Below are positions 10,481-23,900 of a stretch of 64,000 nucleotides of DNA, one piece after another (within the stretch, counting starts at the first letter, position 1; each line of letters begins with the position of its first letter). Both the position numbers and the translations under genes were made by a program. The notes below the pieces were generated by a model that was given only the letters and a program-made list of their open reading frames with translations, had not been told where the DNA came from and did no database searches. The DNA is taken from assembly GCA_949987565.1 (NCBI GenBank), contig OX465104.1:5299248-5363247 (forward strand). Reading direction: 5' to 3'. The stretch is from Luidia sarsii. Its lineage: Eukaryota > Echinodermata > Asteroidea > Paxillosida > Luidiidae.

Positions 10481-11779
10481 TGTCAAAACCGTGAGCGTGC
10501 AATGAATTCGAAACGTTTGAGACAAGAACCCAAAGTGCGTCCAGGCGGATTCCAGCGATGTTTTCCTCCCCAATTTAGTGGTGTCCCCACCTCCCCCTAA
10601 ACAGGCCCCATCGTCATGGCCGCACGCGAGGCCAGGGCACGGGCACCTGGCCAAGTGTGGCACCTCGTCTGATTGGTCGCTGTGCAAAGCACGTCACCAG
10701 ACAAGAGGGCAAGAGGCGCATCGAACAACCAAAGCAGCACGCGCCTTCAACGCCCACATGTACGCGTACATGTACGCGGTATTTGCCGCGATGCTAACGA
10801 AGCATTGTGCCACCATTCCTGGTAATACAACTCGGGGGACAGGGGTAGGGTTTTTAGGGGGCTGCCGCGGATCCCAGGGAGACCACAAGCGGCGTGGTAT
10901 TGGGCGCGTGTGCAGCAGCCGAACGTCTTTTGTAATGCGTCACGCCTTTGTGTATACACGACCAATCAATCAACAAATAAGCCTCGACTAGTCGATTTCA
11001 AAAAAAGGGAAGCAATAAATCAACTTTAAATAAAATTCCCTTATTAAATTCGACAATAATAATAACGACCATTCCCTTAACCCTTCAAGACATTATGGTT
11101 ACAATTCATCACATATCACTACGGAAGTGTTTTCATTTCTAAGGAGATACCGGAGAGTATTTCTAGTGAGTGGGTTTAGATTCCCCTAAAATATAAATGG
11201 ACTTGCCCGCAATGTGGAATTTGTTATTTGCAGACACTTTGGTAGGATCTACAAGCGATAAGCTGTCACGATTGAAGCCGTGTGGGCTGGGAGTTATGGT
11301 CGGAGTGGCGTTGCTTGTGCCAACCACGCAGCTTTCAACCCACACCTCAGCTCAGCTCACTGTGGCACAGTGGTAGTACCAGTACTAGTACTACTACTAC
11401 TACTAGAGAGCCAACTTGCTGGTGGACTTACACGTTGTACGTTGAACTTCGAGCAGTCCTCAACAGAAACAACCATGGTTGGAGACCTGGAGACAGGGTG
11501 TATCGATTGCGAGACTCTGCCTTGAGTTAGGTAGACCCCCATCGTGACCACTGGCTGCTTGGCCTTCTCCGATAATCTTCTGGCTTCACATTTTGTCAGA
11601 TGTTATGGAAGTCGAGTTGAAAGCGCCAATGCAGCGTGGCAATATGACTTGGTTTTGGGAGTGAAATCAACATTGCATGTACTTCGTTACCACTTGACAC
11701 AACGGGACCGGAGGCTTCCAACCTAAGGACACTTGTAGGACGTTGGTATACACGCCTCCGGGGAGGCTTTCCCCCCAAG
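10481..11779. other. Region upstream of METRNL-like gene, GC-richer at 10490-10960
   Basis: 10490-10960 is GC- and CpG-rich with an inverted CCAAT box (TGATTGGTCG at 10670) and ACATGTACGCGTACATGT palindromic runs near 10757. 11375-11406 is a TAC/TAG microsatellite. It may hold the METRNL-like promoter and 5' UTR, but no start site can be fixed. Confidence 0.35.
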
Positions 11780-11925
11780 ATGAATCTTCGGGAGGTCCAT
11801 CTCCTTCGGGCCTCCTACTCACCAGCTCTGCTGTGTTGCTTGATGACGGGACTCCTCACGAGCTTCCTCTTGGATGTGGTGGACGGAGGACAGTACTCGA
11901 GTAGTCTGTGCGACTGGTCTGGGAG
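11780..11925 (+). CDS. METRNL: METRNL-like exon 1 (signal peptide, residues 1-49)
   Basis: Encodes the signal peptide and the start of the mature chain (QYSSSLCDWSG). It ends in AG before the donor GTAAGC, phase 2. Joining to T19565 gives Ser49, exactly restoring the conserved WxGSGLT motif, which is the evidence linking this exon to exon 2 across a 7.6-kb intron. Confidence 0.88.
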
Positions 11926-14900
11926 GTAAGCAGAAAACAAATCCCCCCCAAAATCTAGGCCTGACGTTTTGGTTCTTGCAGGATCTTTCTCAAAGGCAGA
12001 AAGACAAGGACATGATGTAGGAAGGAGAAGCGATATGATTCCGTATCAAGACTAGTTGTATGTTGGGTATTTAAATCAGTAAGCAGCTTGCAAGTGCAAC
12101 ATTTGAATCGCTTTTATGTAAACAAAAATCCAGAATGTTGAAGGGAATACATGGCCGACAGCATCTGGGAGGAAGATTTATAACCACGATGTATTTATAT
12201 TATAGCTTGAACTGTTTACAACTCAACATTCCAAACAGACCATAAACTAAAAATGTCGTATATTTCAGGTTGGGATGGTGGAGGGTTCATGTCTATGTAA
12301 TGTCAATATCGACGAACTCTTGTTGATCTCAGATAAAACAAAAGGGGCGTGGAGATAGAACGATGGGGGTTTAAATTTTGTTTTCTTGGTTTAGAATGAT
12401 ATTTAGCACCTATTACAAATCTTACAAGCATTACAATATTGTTTGGTTAAAATATAGAGGGACAGACGTTTCAATGATCCCAACAGGATTTTGTTCGAGG
12501 CAGAATTATACCATTCTCCCAAGGTCCCGCTGTAGGATTGAGCATAGACTATAGAGCATCATAATGGATGGATATATCACACCAGGTCCTCGAAGGCTCA
12601 ATGCATTTTGGTCATGTTGGCAATGACAACGTTCTTGTAAAGTAATGTATATTACTCTTTCTTTGGCATTAATGGAAGGGTTTACTACTTTACTTCAACC
12701 AACTGCACCTAACAAGCACTAGTACTTAGTATATATATTATAGCAATGTTTGTTTTTGTAAGATTAAGAAGAACCAAAGAAAGAAAACCGGATTAAACCA
12801 ACCGCAAGGACGTGACACGTATAGTTCATGGACCTAGGTCATTGCATGGGGGGAATTCAAGGGGAGGCTAGTGTGTAGGAAATAACTTCAAAGATCAAAA
12901 TAATCAAAGAAATAAAAGGAAAAACTGACCAGGGAACTTTCTGAACCAGTTTGAAAACTCGGACTGAACCGGGACCTGAACCAGGGACCTCGTTTTGCGT
13001 ACTCTTATTATTTACAAGGTAAGATGTGTGACCCTTTTTGTTTGATGGCAAACAATCATCTGAGCTATCCGGCCATGAGTTGGCGGCCTTTCCAAACTAA
13101 TAATAGTTAACTAGTCTTTGCCGGGGTGGGGGCGCCATGGCAGAAGCATCTAACCCAAGATTAAATGCTCACTGATAATCAACAGCTTTCTTTGTAAGAT
13201 TGATGTAAACAGACAGCAATGTTCACTGCTTTCTGGAATCTGGATATAGAACCAAACCTTTGATGTGTGCTGCGCAAACTTTGAAGGTCTTCTTTTGGGG
13301 GGGGGGGTTAAAAGGTTCAGAGGTGAGATATTTTTTTACAAGGTAAAATGTGTGACCCTTTTTGTTTGATGGCAAACAATCATGGATGGATCTTTGGACC
13401 TGCAGTTTGCAGGAAGACAACGTCTGCATACATTCTTTAGTTATCTAATCTTTTCACAGGAAATCGATGTCACAACGTGGACTGTATTCCTCTCCTCTAC
13501 CCTTTCAGTGTGTACCATCCATTCCTCAACAAACACACATTCCTAGTTTGTCATGAAAAATATATATATATATTAATGCTAAAGCCGTGCCAAACTGCCA
13601 TTTTTAACATGTCGGGCCTTTACAAAATGTTAGGAAAAAAGAGAGGAAATCCTCTGAGTTAGCGAAGCGTAGCTGATTTTTTTTTTCTCCCCAGCAGCTA
13701 TACCTGGGACACCACCACCACCACGAAGCAGCAAGCTTCTCTTGCGGAGGGCATTTTTCGTTTACCCCAACCCCTTTTCTTTGGCTCGGCTCGCTCGTCT
13801 TTTCAGCCAATTGTTAGCGGTGTATACCTCGGGGCTATGCAGGAGGTGGATGGCTTGGAACTCATGTCGAGGCAGCGGACAATGCCCAGAAATATCCCGC
13901 TCGTGCCGGCTCGGCTTCGCATGTTTTAATTGCCTGCTTACCGGCACCCGTTCGCCGTCTGCCCGCCGCTGCAAAAGCAAAGCGTTTGTTCGACTTGACG
14001 CTTCATTTGGCAAAGCAGAGATGCGTAGTTACCGTATTATAGTTGTGGCCTTGTGCTGGGTCGCCTCATGCCAGCGATGGTCCAAGGAGCAGGTGATCAT
14101 TGTGCACACGACGCCTCTTACCCCAAGGCTTCGGCACACGCCACTAGTTGCGTCTACCCGTCTACCATACAAATTTTAATTTTTTTGGAACAAAAGCATT
14201 ATACTTTCCCACACTTTTACAAGCACGCGTTGCATATTTTTTTTTTTTTTTTTTTTTGGGGGGGGCAAATCCTCGCCTTGGGGTTGATTTGGAGATGGAT
14301 TTTATTGGAGAATGGAGTGATTATTAATAAAAGTCTGTTCAGTGGAAATATTAAGTAACCTTTGTCCTCGCTACCGCCCCAACATCACGATCGCGTCCAT
14401 TATTTCAAAGGCTTGGGTGGCAGTACAATAACGTCAGACGTACACAAAGTACTTTTGTTATTTGTTTGGGGTATTTCTTTTTCTTGTGGTTTTCGGTCTT
14501 TTCTAATGCTGAACCAGCCATGTTTGTTTTTCGAAGTAGTAGTAGTGTCACTGTTATTGAAGAATATTTTTATAAAGATTTTTTTCAGAAACTTTGGATA
14601 ACCTGACCGACGTTGAGGTCATTTTTAAGCAAACTTTCATGAAATGATAAATGTTGGTCTATGAAACAATTTGTTCAACAAAGAAAAGGGAAAACTGACA
14701 TTAAACTTTTGGACAATTTGGAAAAATGGCAAATATACATTTGGCTGGACAGTGGACTGGGACTTGAACCCGAGACCTCTGGTTTTGCGTACCAGCGCTC
14801 TCACCGTCTGAGATATCCAGCCCTTAGATCATGGTGGCCTTCCCAATAATATTCAATAGATTAGTCAACTAGTTTTTGCCGGTGTTGGGGCGCCAGTCAG

Positions 14901-17900
14901 AAGCATCTAAAGCATCTTTCAAACATCAAATTGTTTGTTATATTTGGGCTGTCATCTTGCAGTTTCCCTTTGGCGAAACATTTTGGCAATCCTAGAAAGA
15001 TATTTGATGATTTTGCATCAGTACAAAAAATGTGATTCATCATTTATTGAGGGTTTGCCTTGCTCGTGTAGTTCTAATATTGCACTGCCAGCTCATGCCA
15101 AGTTGTATACCGATAGGCAGATCAGTGCCGTTCAAGGCACTGTGGCCAAACACGACATCACTTTACACAGCTTAGCTTACCGTGGTTGTGGTCTGCAAGT
15201 CTGCTCTCTTCTTAGCCTTCCAGGTTAAAATCCCTCTTGGAGTTAATTCAGCTTTTGTCTGGGGATTTAGATGTGGACCTACAGGATTTGGGGTAGACCT
15301 TACTGTGAGGGAAGGAATTAAAAATGTTGGGTCTAGTGCTTTAGTCTCGGTTGACATTGTTGGTCTTCAAGGCAACAAGTGCTATGTTATTGATGTGCAG
15401 GGTCTTGGTCTGTGCACCAGGGGTCTTAGCATGGAAATCTGTTTTCAATGCTAAGCCGTTTTCCCATGTGGTGTGTTCTCTCTTGAGTTGTTCTCCACCA
15501 ATATTCCTTAGCACAGCTTTTAGGTTTAGCTTTGGTTTTCACTTTCAGAGCAAGTTGTTTTACACTTAGTGCATATTTTGTGTGTGCATTGTGAAAAAAA
15601 GCTGTGAAGTGAAATCGGTCCCTACTACCTAGTTGTCTTCTGCACAAATGCCATCAGATTGGACTACATGAACACTCTTAAGTCTAAATGAGATTAGGAT
15701 TAAGACTTCCTATTTCACAAATTATATCGCAATGTCCGGTGTCGTGAGATCAAATCTCATGAGGCAACAGAACCTTACTGGAAGATGAAATTAACCAAAG
15801 TACCACCTCTTTGTCTTTTCCAAGATGTGTTCCTTAGAACTTAGAAGTATCACTTTTGATTTGGGTTAAAATAATTGGTAACTAACTACTCTTACTATGG
15901 CCTCCCAAATTTGCCAGTGAAGAGTGATACCAATGATCATGTGACTAGTACATGTACATGTGGACTGTGGAGATGAAATGGGAGTGTCTGGAATGGATGT
16001 CGGACCAAAGCCACTCCATAATATTCTATGCTCTGATAAGCCACAGCCATTCTGTGCTCATAACAAGCCACAGCCATTCTGTGCTCATAACAAGCCAGTC
16101 ATTCTGTGCTCATAACAAGCCACAGCCATTCTGTGCTCATAACAAGCCGCTGCTATTCTGTGCCCATAATAAGCCACAGCCATTCTGTGCTCATAACAAG
16201 CCACAGCCATTCTGTGCTCATAACAAGCCGCTGCTATTCTGTGCCCATAATAAGCCACAGCCATTCTGTGCTCATAACAAGCCACAGCCATTCTGTACTC
16301 ATAACAAGCCACAGCCATTCTGTGCTCATAACAAGCCACAGCCATTCTGTGCTCATAACAAGCCACAGCCATTCTGTGCTCATAACAAGCCACTGCTATT
16401 CTGTGCTCATAACAAGCCACTGCTATTCTATGCTCATAACAAGCCACCGCTATTCTGTGCTCAAAATAGCCACAGTCATTCTGTGCTCATAACAAGCCAC
16501 AGTCATTCTGTGCTCTTAACAAGCCACAGCCATTCTGTGCTCATAATAAGCCACTGCTATTCTGTGCTCAAAATAGCCAGTCATTCTGTGCTCATAACAA
16601 GCCATAGCCATTTTGAACTCATAACAAGCCACAGCCATTTTGTACTCATAACAAGCCACAGCCATTTTGTACACATAACAAGCCACAGCCATTTTGTACT
16701 CATAACAAGCCACAGTCATTCTGTGCTCATAACAAGCCATAGCCATTTTGAACTCATAACAAGCCACGGCCATTTTGTACTCATAACAAGCCACAGCCAT
16801 TTTGTACACATAACAAGCCACAGTCATTCTGTGCTCATAACAAGCCACAGCCATTTTGTACTCATGACAAACCACAGCCATTCTGTAATCATAATTTATG
16901 CCAAAGCTATTCTGTGTTCACAATAAGCCACAGCCACTCTTCTTAGCTCATATAAGCCATAACCATTGCAAGTAGGAACAGCAAGCATTGCAAATGAGCC
17001 ATAGTGATTCCTCGCATGTGGTCTAATTATTTAGCACCATCCGAAAGATCAGATGGACACCATGCTGCGTCTACAAACTTGTGTCTATTCATTCGTCAAT
17101 GTATCAGTTCTGGGTCGGCAGATGAGCGACTCCACGGGAGAGCTTTCAGAAGTTCAATTTCATCGTGTTATTCACATCCTACGACATACCGAAGGCTCTC
17201 TCGTTACAATTGAGACAATTGAGTGCGATCTTGCCCTGAGACTGCAGAGGTATGCGGTAATGAGAAAAGTAATTGGAGTGCAGGGTTAACTATGTTAACT
17301 GAATTCCTGCATAGAGTACCAGTAAGTGATACTGGTCCAATGCAAGGTTGGAATGCTTCAAAGAAGTGACTGAAGAAATATCAGAAAAAGGTCAGAGGGC
17401 ACGACGGATGCTGTGAGGGAAAGTGAAACTACCTTCTTACAAATCGTATGCATTCACATAAAAGGGGTGCTTTGGCCCACCCAGCAAATCATTGCCAAAT
17501 TATAATACCCGGTACTTAATATATATAAGAGTGATTTGCTATTCATTTCTCTGATGCAATGCAGTACCCACCGCTATACACCGGTATTCAAACCTGTCGC
17601 ACAATCTCGAACAGCTCGGTGGTGCATTGGTTAAGAATAGATGTCTGCAGTAGAAAGCCGGAGTCGTGGGTTCAAATCCCACCCGAGCTGCTTGTATTTT
17701 TCAGCCAGCAATCGGGCAAAGCACTGAGCACTCAGTGCTGATTGTGTTTAGTAGGGCAACCTTGAATTGAATTTGCTATTTAAATAATAAAGCTCAATTT
17801 AAATAAAAAATAAAATAAAAGTTGCATTAAAGAATGCAATCTGTTTACTGATTAGAATAACACGCCGTAAAATAATTATATGAATGTAAAAAATAAGAGA

Positions 17901-20900
17901 GTTGAGTTGGTTTATAATTTTATTTCCTACCTGTAGCAGGACCTTTCGAAAAAGGCCCTAACTTTACCCTAGGTGGTACTAGTAACCTGTCTGTCTTTGA
18001 GAAAAACCCATCTGGCCTTCTATTAATTCCTAATTGATAAGATTTCATATTTAAGTTCAGATTTTCAGGTCTACGGTAAATTATATTGCTGCGTTCTGGT
18101 TCGTGATAGCAATTGGTCCTGCCAGACCACAAATGTTTGTACATTCACCTACCTGTTCCATGACATCACACTACCCCACAAAAGCCAAAGTCAGCAAATT
18201 AGTCACCTTGTTCCCGGGTCAAATCCCCCACTGGTATAGCCTTGGTCTCCAGGGAGGGTAGTCCCCCCCTGCCAAGATGTGACCAAAGTTACCAAAATAC
18301 AGAAAACCATTGTAATTGAAGGGGGTAAAGCTAGTGCCATATTCTGGTTGTATTCATATCTATTGACCCATACTGAGGGCTATAATGTTATTACACCAAT
18401 CATGGCTGATGGTGGCAGATTTTGCAGTCTCTCACAACTCACTGGCAACCTGCTCCTGACATGTCATGCTGTGAGCCGTAATCTAATAAATTTTGGCGGG
18501 AAAATTATAACCTTGTCTATTGAATGTTTAATGGTCCTTGTTGCTATGTGAACTGTCCAAAAATCTGGTGCTATTTTGATGTGTTCAATCAACGTTAGAT
18601 GTAGAATACTAATTGATGAATGAGCCAATATTAATATTTTGCTTGTAGCACAGACAGAAGTGGTTAAATTGGGAAATATTTACTAACTGCAGGATGAGAA
18701 TGGTTCAGAAGAAACTTTTAGTTTTGTTTCTTAATCAGTGTGACTTCTCGCTAGATTCGGAATCGGTTTTCTTGTTGACTTCTAGCTAAAAACAATTTAA
18801 CTACTGGCCTTACCTGGTAGTCATCTGTGGTTCCTTTCTTCAAGGAATAACAACCAGTAACAAGGTCATTAGAATAACTGTACTTACAAAGTTACAGCTT
18901 CTCTGATCATTTTCCTTACATACAATTTAATTGTTAAGTTAATACAAAAACTTAGAGAGATATACAAAAATGTTGCAAACTACTTACTGACTAAAATTAC
19001 GAAAATGCAAATCTCAAATTTAGTGGGCCTGACGTTTCGATCCTAGCAGGACCTTTCTCAAGGGCAGAGTGACAAGGACAAAACAGATACATGTACACGA
19101 AGGAAGGGGAAGAGAGTGAATAGGACACGGATGAGAAACAAAGGACAAAGAGTAAAGCTTATTTAGTAGGGCGAGATCAAAGAGAAGGGCAAACTGCTCA
19201 CTGACTAAAATGACTTGCAATACATAAATCTCAAAAGTTAGAGGGCCCGACGTTTCGATCCTAGCAGGACCTGTCTCAAAGGCAAAGTCACGAGGACGAA
19301 CACAGACAGTAAGGGAAGGAATGCCCTGACACACATGACCGAGGAAGGACAAAAGGGAAGGGAATGGGATGCAGATGTACACCAAGGAAGGGGACATTAA
19401 GGAAAAAACCCAAAAGGGTAGGGTCCATAGGGAACATCAAAGGGGCGGGAGGGAGGTGGGAGATCAAAGAGGTGAGCCACAGGGAAGATGAAAGAAAAAA
19501 GAGGTCACAAACTAAAGAACAAACTAATGAACACTTTGTGTATGCTATCTTTACCTCTCTGCAGTGGTTTGACGGAGGACCCAGCCGACCGCTTGATTCA
19601 TCAGCTGTATTTCCAGTGCTCGCGGGGACATGTCAAATGGAGCTTTCCCACAAACGCTCTCCGGATCACATTTAAAAAAGGCAACTCGGACGAGGACTTC
19701 CTGGCCTGCTTCAAGACGTCGCCGACGAGCAGCGGTGTGAACATCTACAAAGAAACGCACAACACCTTGAAATTGCTGGTGGTCTTAAACAGTCTCGAGT
19801 CGGCCATGAACTCGGAGCACCGGACGGTCCCAGACTCTGGAGCGAGCGAGATCCATTGTTTTACCTCAGCGAACGGACGGGCGACCCTGTTCCTGGAAGC
19901 AAGTGTGGATAATTTAGGAATTGTTAAGCAAGTTTTGGAAATAGACTATAGATTGGAGCCGCTACCGAGCAATCAGCCACAAGGAACATTGGAAGGTGAG
20001 TTGAGTAGGTCACTGAATGAATGTTTTTTTCTCGCTGAAGAGAAAATTCACTAAAAGGAAATTAATACTAATGTAGAGGAAAACAGTGACTGATTTGGCC
20101 AAGTATGTAATTACTATTTCAAAGGAAAAAACCTGAATTTGAAATTTCCCACAAAGTTAAAAAAAAAAATCCTTTAAAAGAGTTAAATTCAAACCAGAGT
20201 TTGTGCCACAGTGCCGCATGCAGCATAAAAACGGACAATAATTGTGCCCATTCCAGAAGGAATTTGGTAGACTTTTTCCTCTTCCTTTGAAGCAAAAGTG
20301 CAGGTCTTTGTAAGACTGGGTTTGTTTTGGAGCCAGTGTGATTGAGGCTGTATGGGCAAGGGCTCGTGGACAATAGGTCAGGGTCAGGATCGGAAGAAAA
20401 CCGACTGGGACACCAGAAGGTGGATTGGCTCAGCAGTGGCTAGGAAGGAACATGGCACTCCACAGTCTGCAACATTGCTGTGAGCAAAACTCTTAGGTTT
20501 TTTTTTTTTTTTACTGGTTAGGTAGTCAACTTTGAATGATTCCAGGACCCCGGGTCTTTCCACCATAGAAGTTTGTGAAGAGAGATTAAATTTGTGATAA
20601 TATCCAATTGGATACGCTTGTATTTGCTTCAAAGGGGGCCTACAAAGGGGGGGTTGCATTGCACGTATACGCGCTGTAGTCTATATGCCAAAACGCTGTG
20701 GAGACTGTAGACTAGGGACACCTAGTTTTGTGCTGTATAAATCCTAATTTAAAATTTATACTGCGCCCTTTACAGTTACTTACAAGTACAAAATGATCAA
20801 AAGTGCATTACAAGATAGAACTTAGAAGATAAAACATTTTACCAATTTACCTGTCAGTGCCCAAACTGCAGTATGGGAATACCGGTACGTCTGTCCCTAA

Positions 20901-23900
20901 AGCCTAACCTAACGCTGCTGACATCGGTAATGTCTGGACCTTTTTGGGAGACACGACCTACATAATTAAGCAATCATCTAGCTACCTACGTGGCAACCCA
21001 AGAAGTAAGAGCAGAGAAAAGACAATAAAAAAACAGTAGCTCATAAAATAAGCTCATCAGACAGCACATTACTTTAAAAAGCTCTTTTTAAAAGGAAGGA
21101 CTTTTTGCTTACATTTGAAAGAGGCAAGTGCAGGCCTATGCCACGGTAGTACATGTAAAAATAGTAAAATTGTGGACAACAATTAATTGCTGGGACATTC
21201 GATCCAATAACCGTCCAAGTTATTCATTGCCCTTAGCTGATACCTGGATTCTTTCCAAACAGTAACGAGGACTTGTAAATATCTTGGTGAAAAGCCATAA
21301 AGAGCTTTTGTGTGTTTATAAGAGATTGTCTTGAAAAATTGGCAAAGAAATCTTTTACTGTGCCGGGAACTTGAACCGGAGACCTCTGGATTAACATACC
21401 AGTGCTCTTCCCATCTGAGCTATCCAAGTATCCAGCCCTTAGATGGTAGAGTTCCCTCACAGCAAAACAGCACACTTTGCCGAAGATAAAACCCACAAAA
21501 TCTTACTATCAAACACCAAACCGTAACAAAAACACCACTACAATAAAAGCACAACTACCTTACCAACCACAGGGAACACAGATCAAAAGTCGAATTTTAA
21601 AACAGAGAATATTAATTATGATTACAAAATACAAGTTACAACAGAGACAATTGAAACCGGCAGCTACAAAACAGCACCCTCGTACCATGTGCTGCAACGA
21701 CAAGAGATTTAGACATGACACCAAGTGCTGAGTGTATATATCTTTGTACGGTTCGCAGTTGCTTGCGACAAAGTTTTCACGTTATGATGAAACATTTAAC
21801 AGGAAGTGATCGGATGTAATGGTTGTGATTCAACTCTCGTGTCAACTCCCAGCTTCGTATTTCCTCTTTCCAAATCCTCATGCAGAGTTGGATATGTGCA
21901 TTGTGCAAGAGTTAGGAAGTGATAGTTGCCATGGTTACAGGAACTAGAGTGAAGGAAACAGTTTATCACATGAGTATGACAGTGACACTACATGAGTATG
22001 ACAGTGACACTAGACAAATTTTGCCAAATAGATCTTGGCAAGATTGACAAGATTTTCTTGTACACATGGTGTCACCACAAACCCTCCTATAATTATTGTT
22101 TCACCCACCACACAAAGCCTTTTAGAACTCTTTATTTAAATGAATACAAAATGTAAAGCCAAGGCATTGATGGCGTTCCATATTGCGGCGTATATTCCCT
22201 TTACATGCATTGTAAACATTGCCAGTTTGCTATTAATAAATGCTGCATCTGCCAGCATGTCTTGAACCAGACAGTCAGATTTTTGGTTTGTTAATCTAGC
22301 CTCCAGCAGTAAGCTGGGGTAAGAAAACAAGGAAATTAATATGGCTTGGTAGGCAGAGGGTTAGGTTGTAATGTGCCATGGGGGAGGTTAGGGCCTTTGT
22401 CAAATCTTAATAATGCTAGCAGGTTCATTGTTAGTCAACATGGGGCACTTATATGTAACACCTGCTGTGGAAAATGCCCTCTGCTGATTATGTCATATGA
22501 GTATTATTGAGAAATATTTTTGATTTTCTATTTGAGGTTTAGAGGCTTAATGAGTACATGTCTCATGAAGACGGCTATTTCTTTCGAAATATCTGCATAT
22601 GTAAATCTCAAAAGTTAGAGGGCCTGACATTTCGATCCTAGCATTTCGATCCTAGGACTTTTCTGAAAGGCGGCAAGGTCTTTGAGAAAGGTCCTGTGCT
22701 AGAATCGAAAGTCAGACCCACTAACTTTTGAGATTTAGGTAGGCCTAATGCAGGTAATTTTAGTAAGTGAGCAGTTTGCAACAGTTTTTGTATTAACTTC
22801 ATCTGAATATGTATGTAGTTACTGGACACCAGTGACACATTGTGATCTGAGGATCCTCCCGGACCCCTCCCCCAGCAAGGATTAACGCACCTAGTAAGGA
22901 ATAAATAGCTCCGTTAATGGCACAAAAGGCACACCGTATGCTGTAAGTGCCATAACCCCCATACAACACACACACTGTGCACATGCACTGATGTACTTGT
23001 TCCACTTGCAACCAGGAGTCACCATCTGCTACACATGACAAAATTCCAATAGTCAGGGTTCGATAGAAATAAGCGACTTGAGTAAAGACTTCATCCCAAG
23101 GTAATCTCTTAATCCAGATAGAAAGACTGTCCAGAAAGGCTGAATACATCCCGTCAGAAGCCGAGTAGCCCAGAATCCTCTTAGCTTTTCTTAACTTGTT
23201 GTCCACAATGGATAAAGGCTGCGCTGTGTTCAGGAGGAAAGTCAAACTTATCGTGGTGAAACACTATCTTGTTGTATTTGGAAATGCTCTGAAATGTCAT
23301 GGGTCTGGTTTTTCTATTATTTTACATCTCACAGAGAGGATCAGTAATTACATGTACATCTACATGTACATGTAGTTCCCTGTACATTGTACATACATAC
23401 ATGTAGTTCCCTGTGGGGATCCGAGTATTGACAAACCAAGAGGAAAGCTCTTGCTCTTTCCATTGGTCAAACCGTTCAGCTCAGACTGTGCCAGATCATG
23501 TCCATGGATTTTACTTTGAGGGAGAACAAGCCTTGAATGAAGGCCCAATACAATATTGGGAAGATCGGAAAACATCGATGTCCACAGATTTCCTTCTAAT
23601 TTACACAGTTTGTAGATGGTCATGAATACAATCTTCATGTTGAAATCTTACCGACTGGGATGCTGTATTTCTCGAGAAATCTTCACTCAAACATCGACAA
23701 ATAATTTATTACTCTTGAGTAATAAACTATTTCTTACACGACAGCACGGTGCGAAAAACATGACTTTTTTTCCCCTTTTCTACTTTCTTGGGTTACCATT
23801 TGAGCTAAAACCTTTGCAATTGCAGGATTTCTTTTCTTGAATGTTTCATGGTTTAACACAAACTGTGGCAATCTTTGGACTATGTTGTAAAGGGCCTTTA

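Noticed and set aside
14021..14179. Signal-peptide-like frame MRSYRIIVVALCWVASC as an alternative METRNL first exon
   Set aside because: The available donor (GAGCAG/GTGATC) leaves phase 0, while exon 2 needs phase 2, and the CxW motif is missing. The exon at 11780 fits exactly.
15952..16926. 324-codon open frame with PFCAHNKPQ repeats
   Set aside because: It is the 27-bp minisatellite read through; frames stay open on both strands because the unit is a multiple of three. No start context or domain.
16020..16930. CRISPR-like array of short repeats
   Set aside because: Repeats are contiguous with no unique spacers, in a eukaryotic intron.
17613..17690. Functional tRNA gene
   Set aside because: Acceptor and T arms pair but the D stem and anticodon stem do not.
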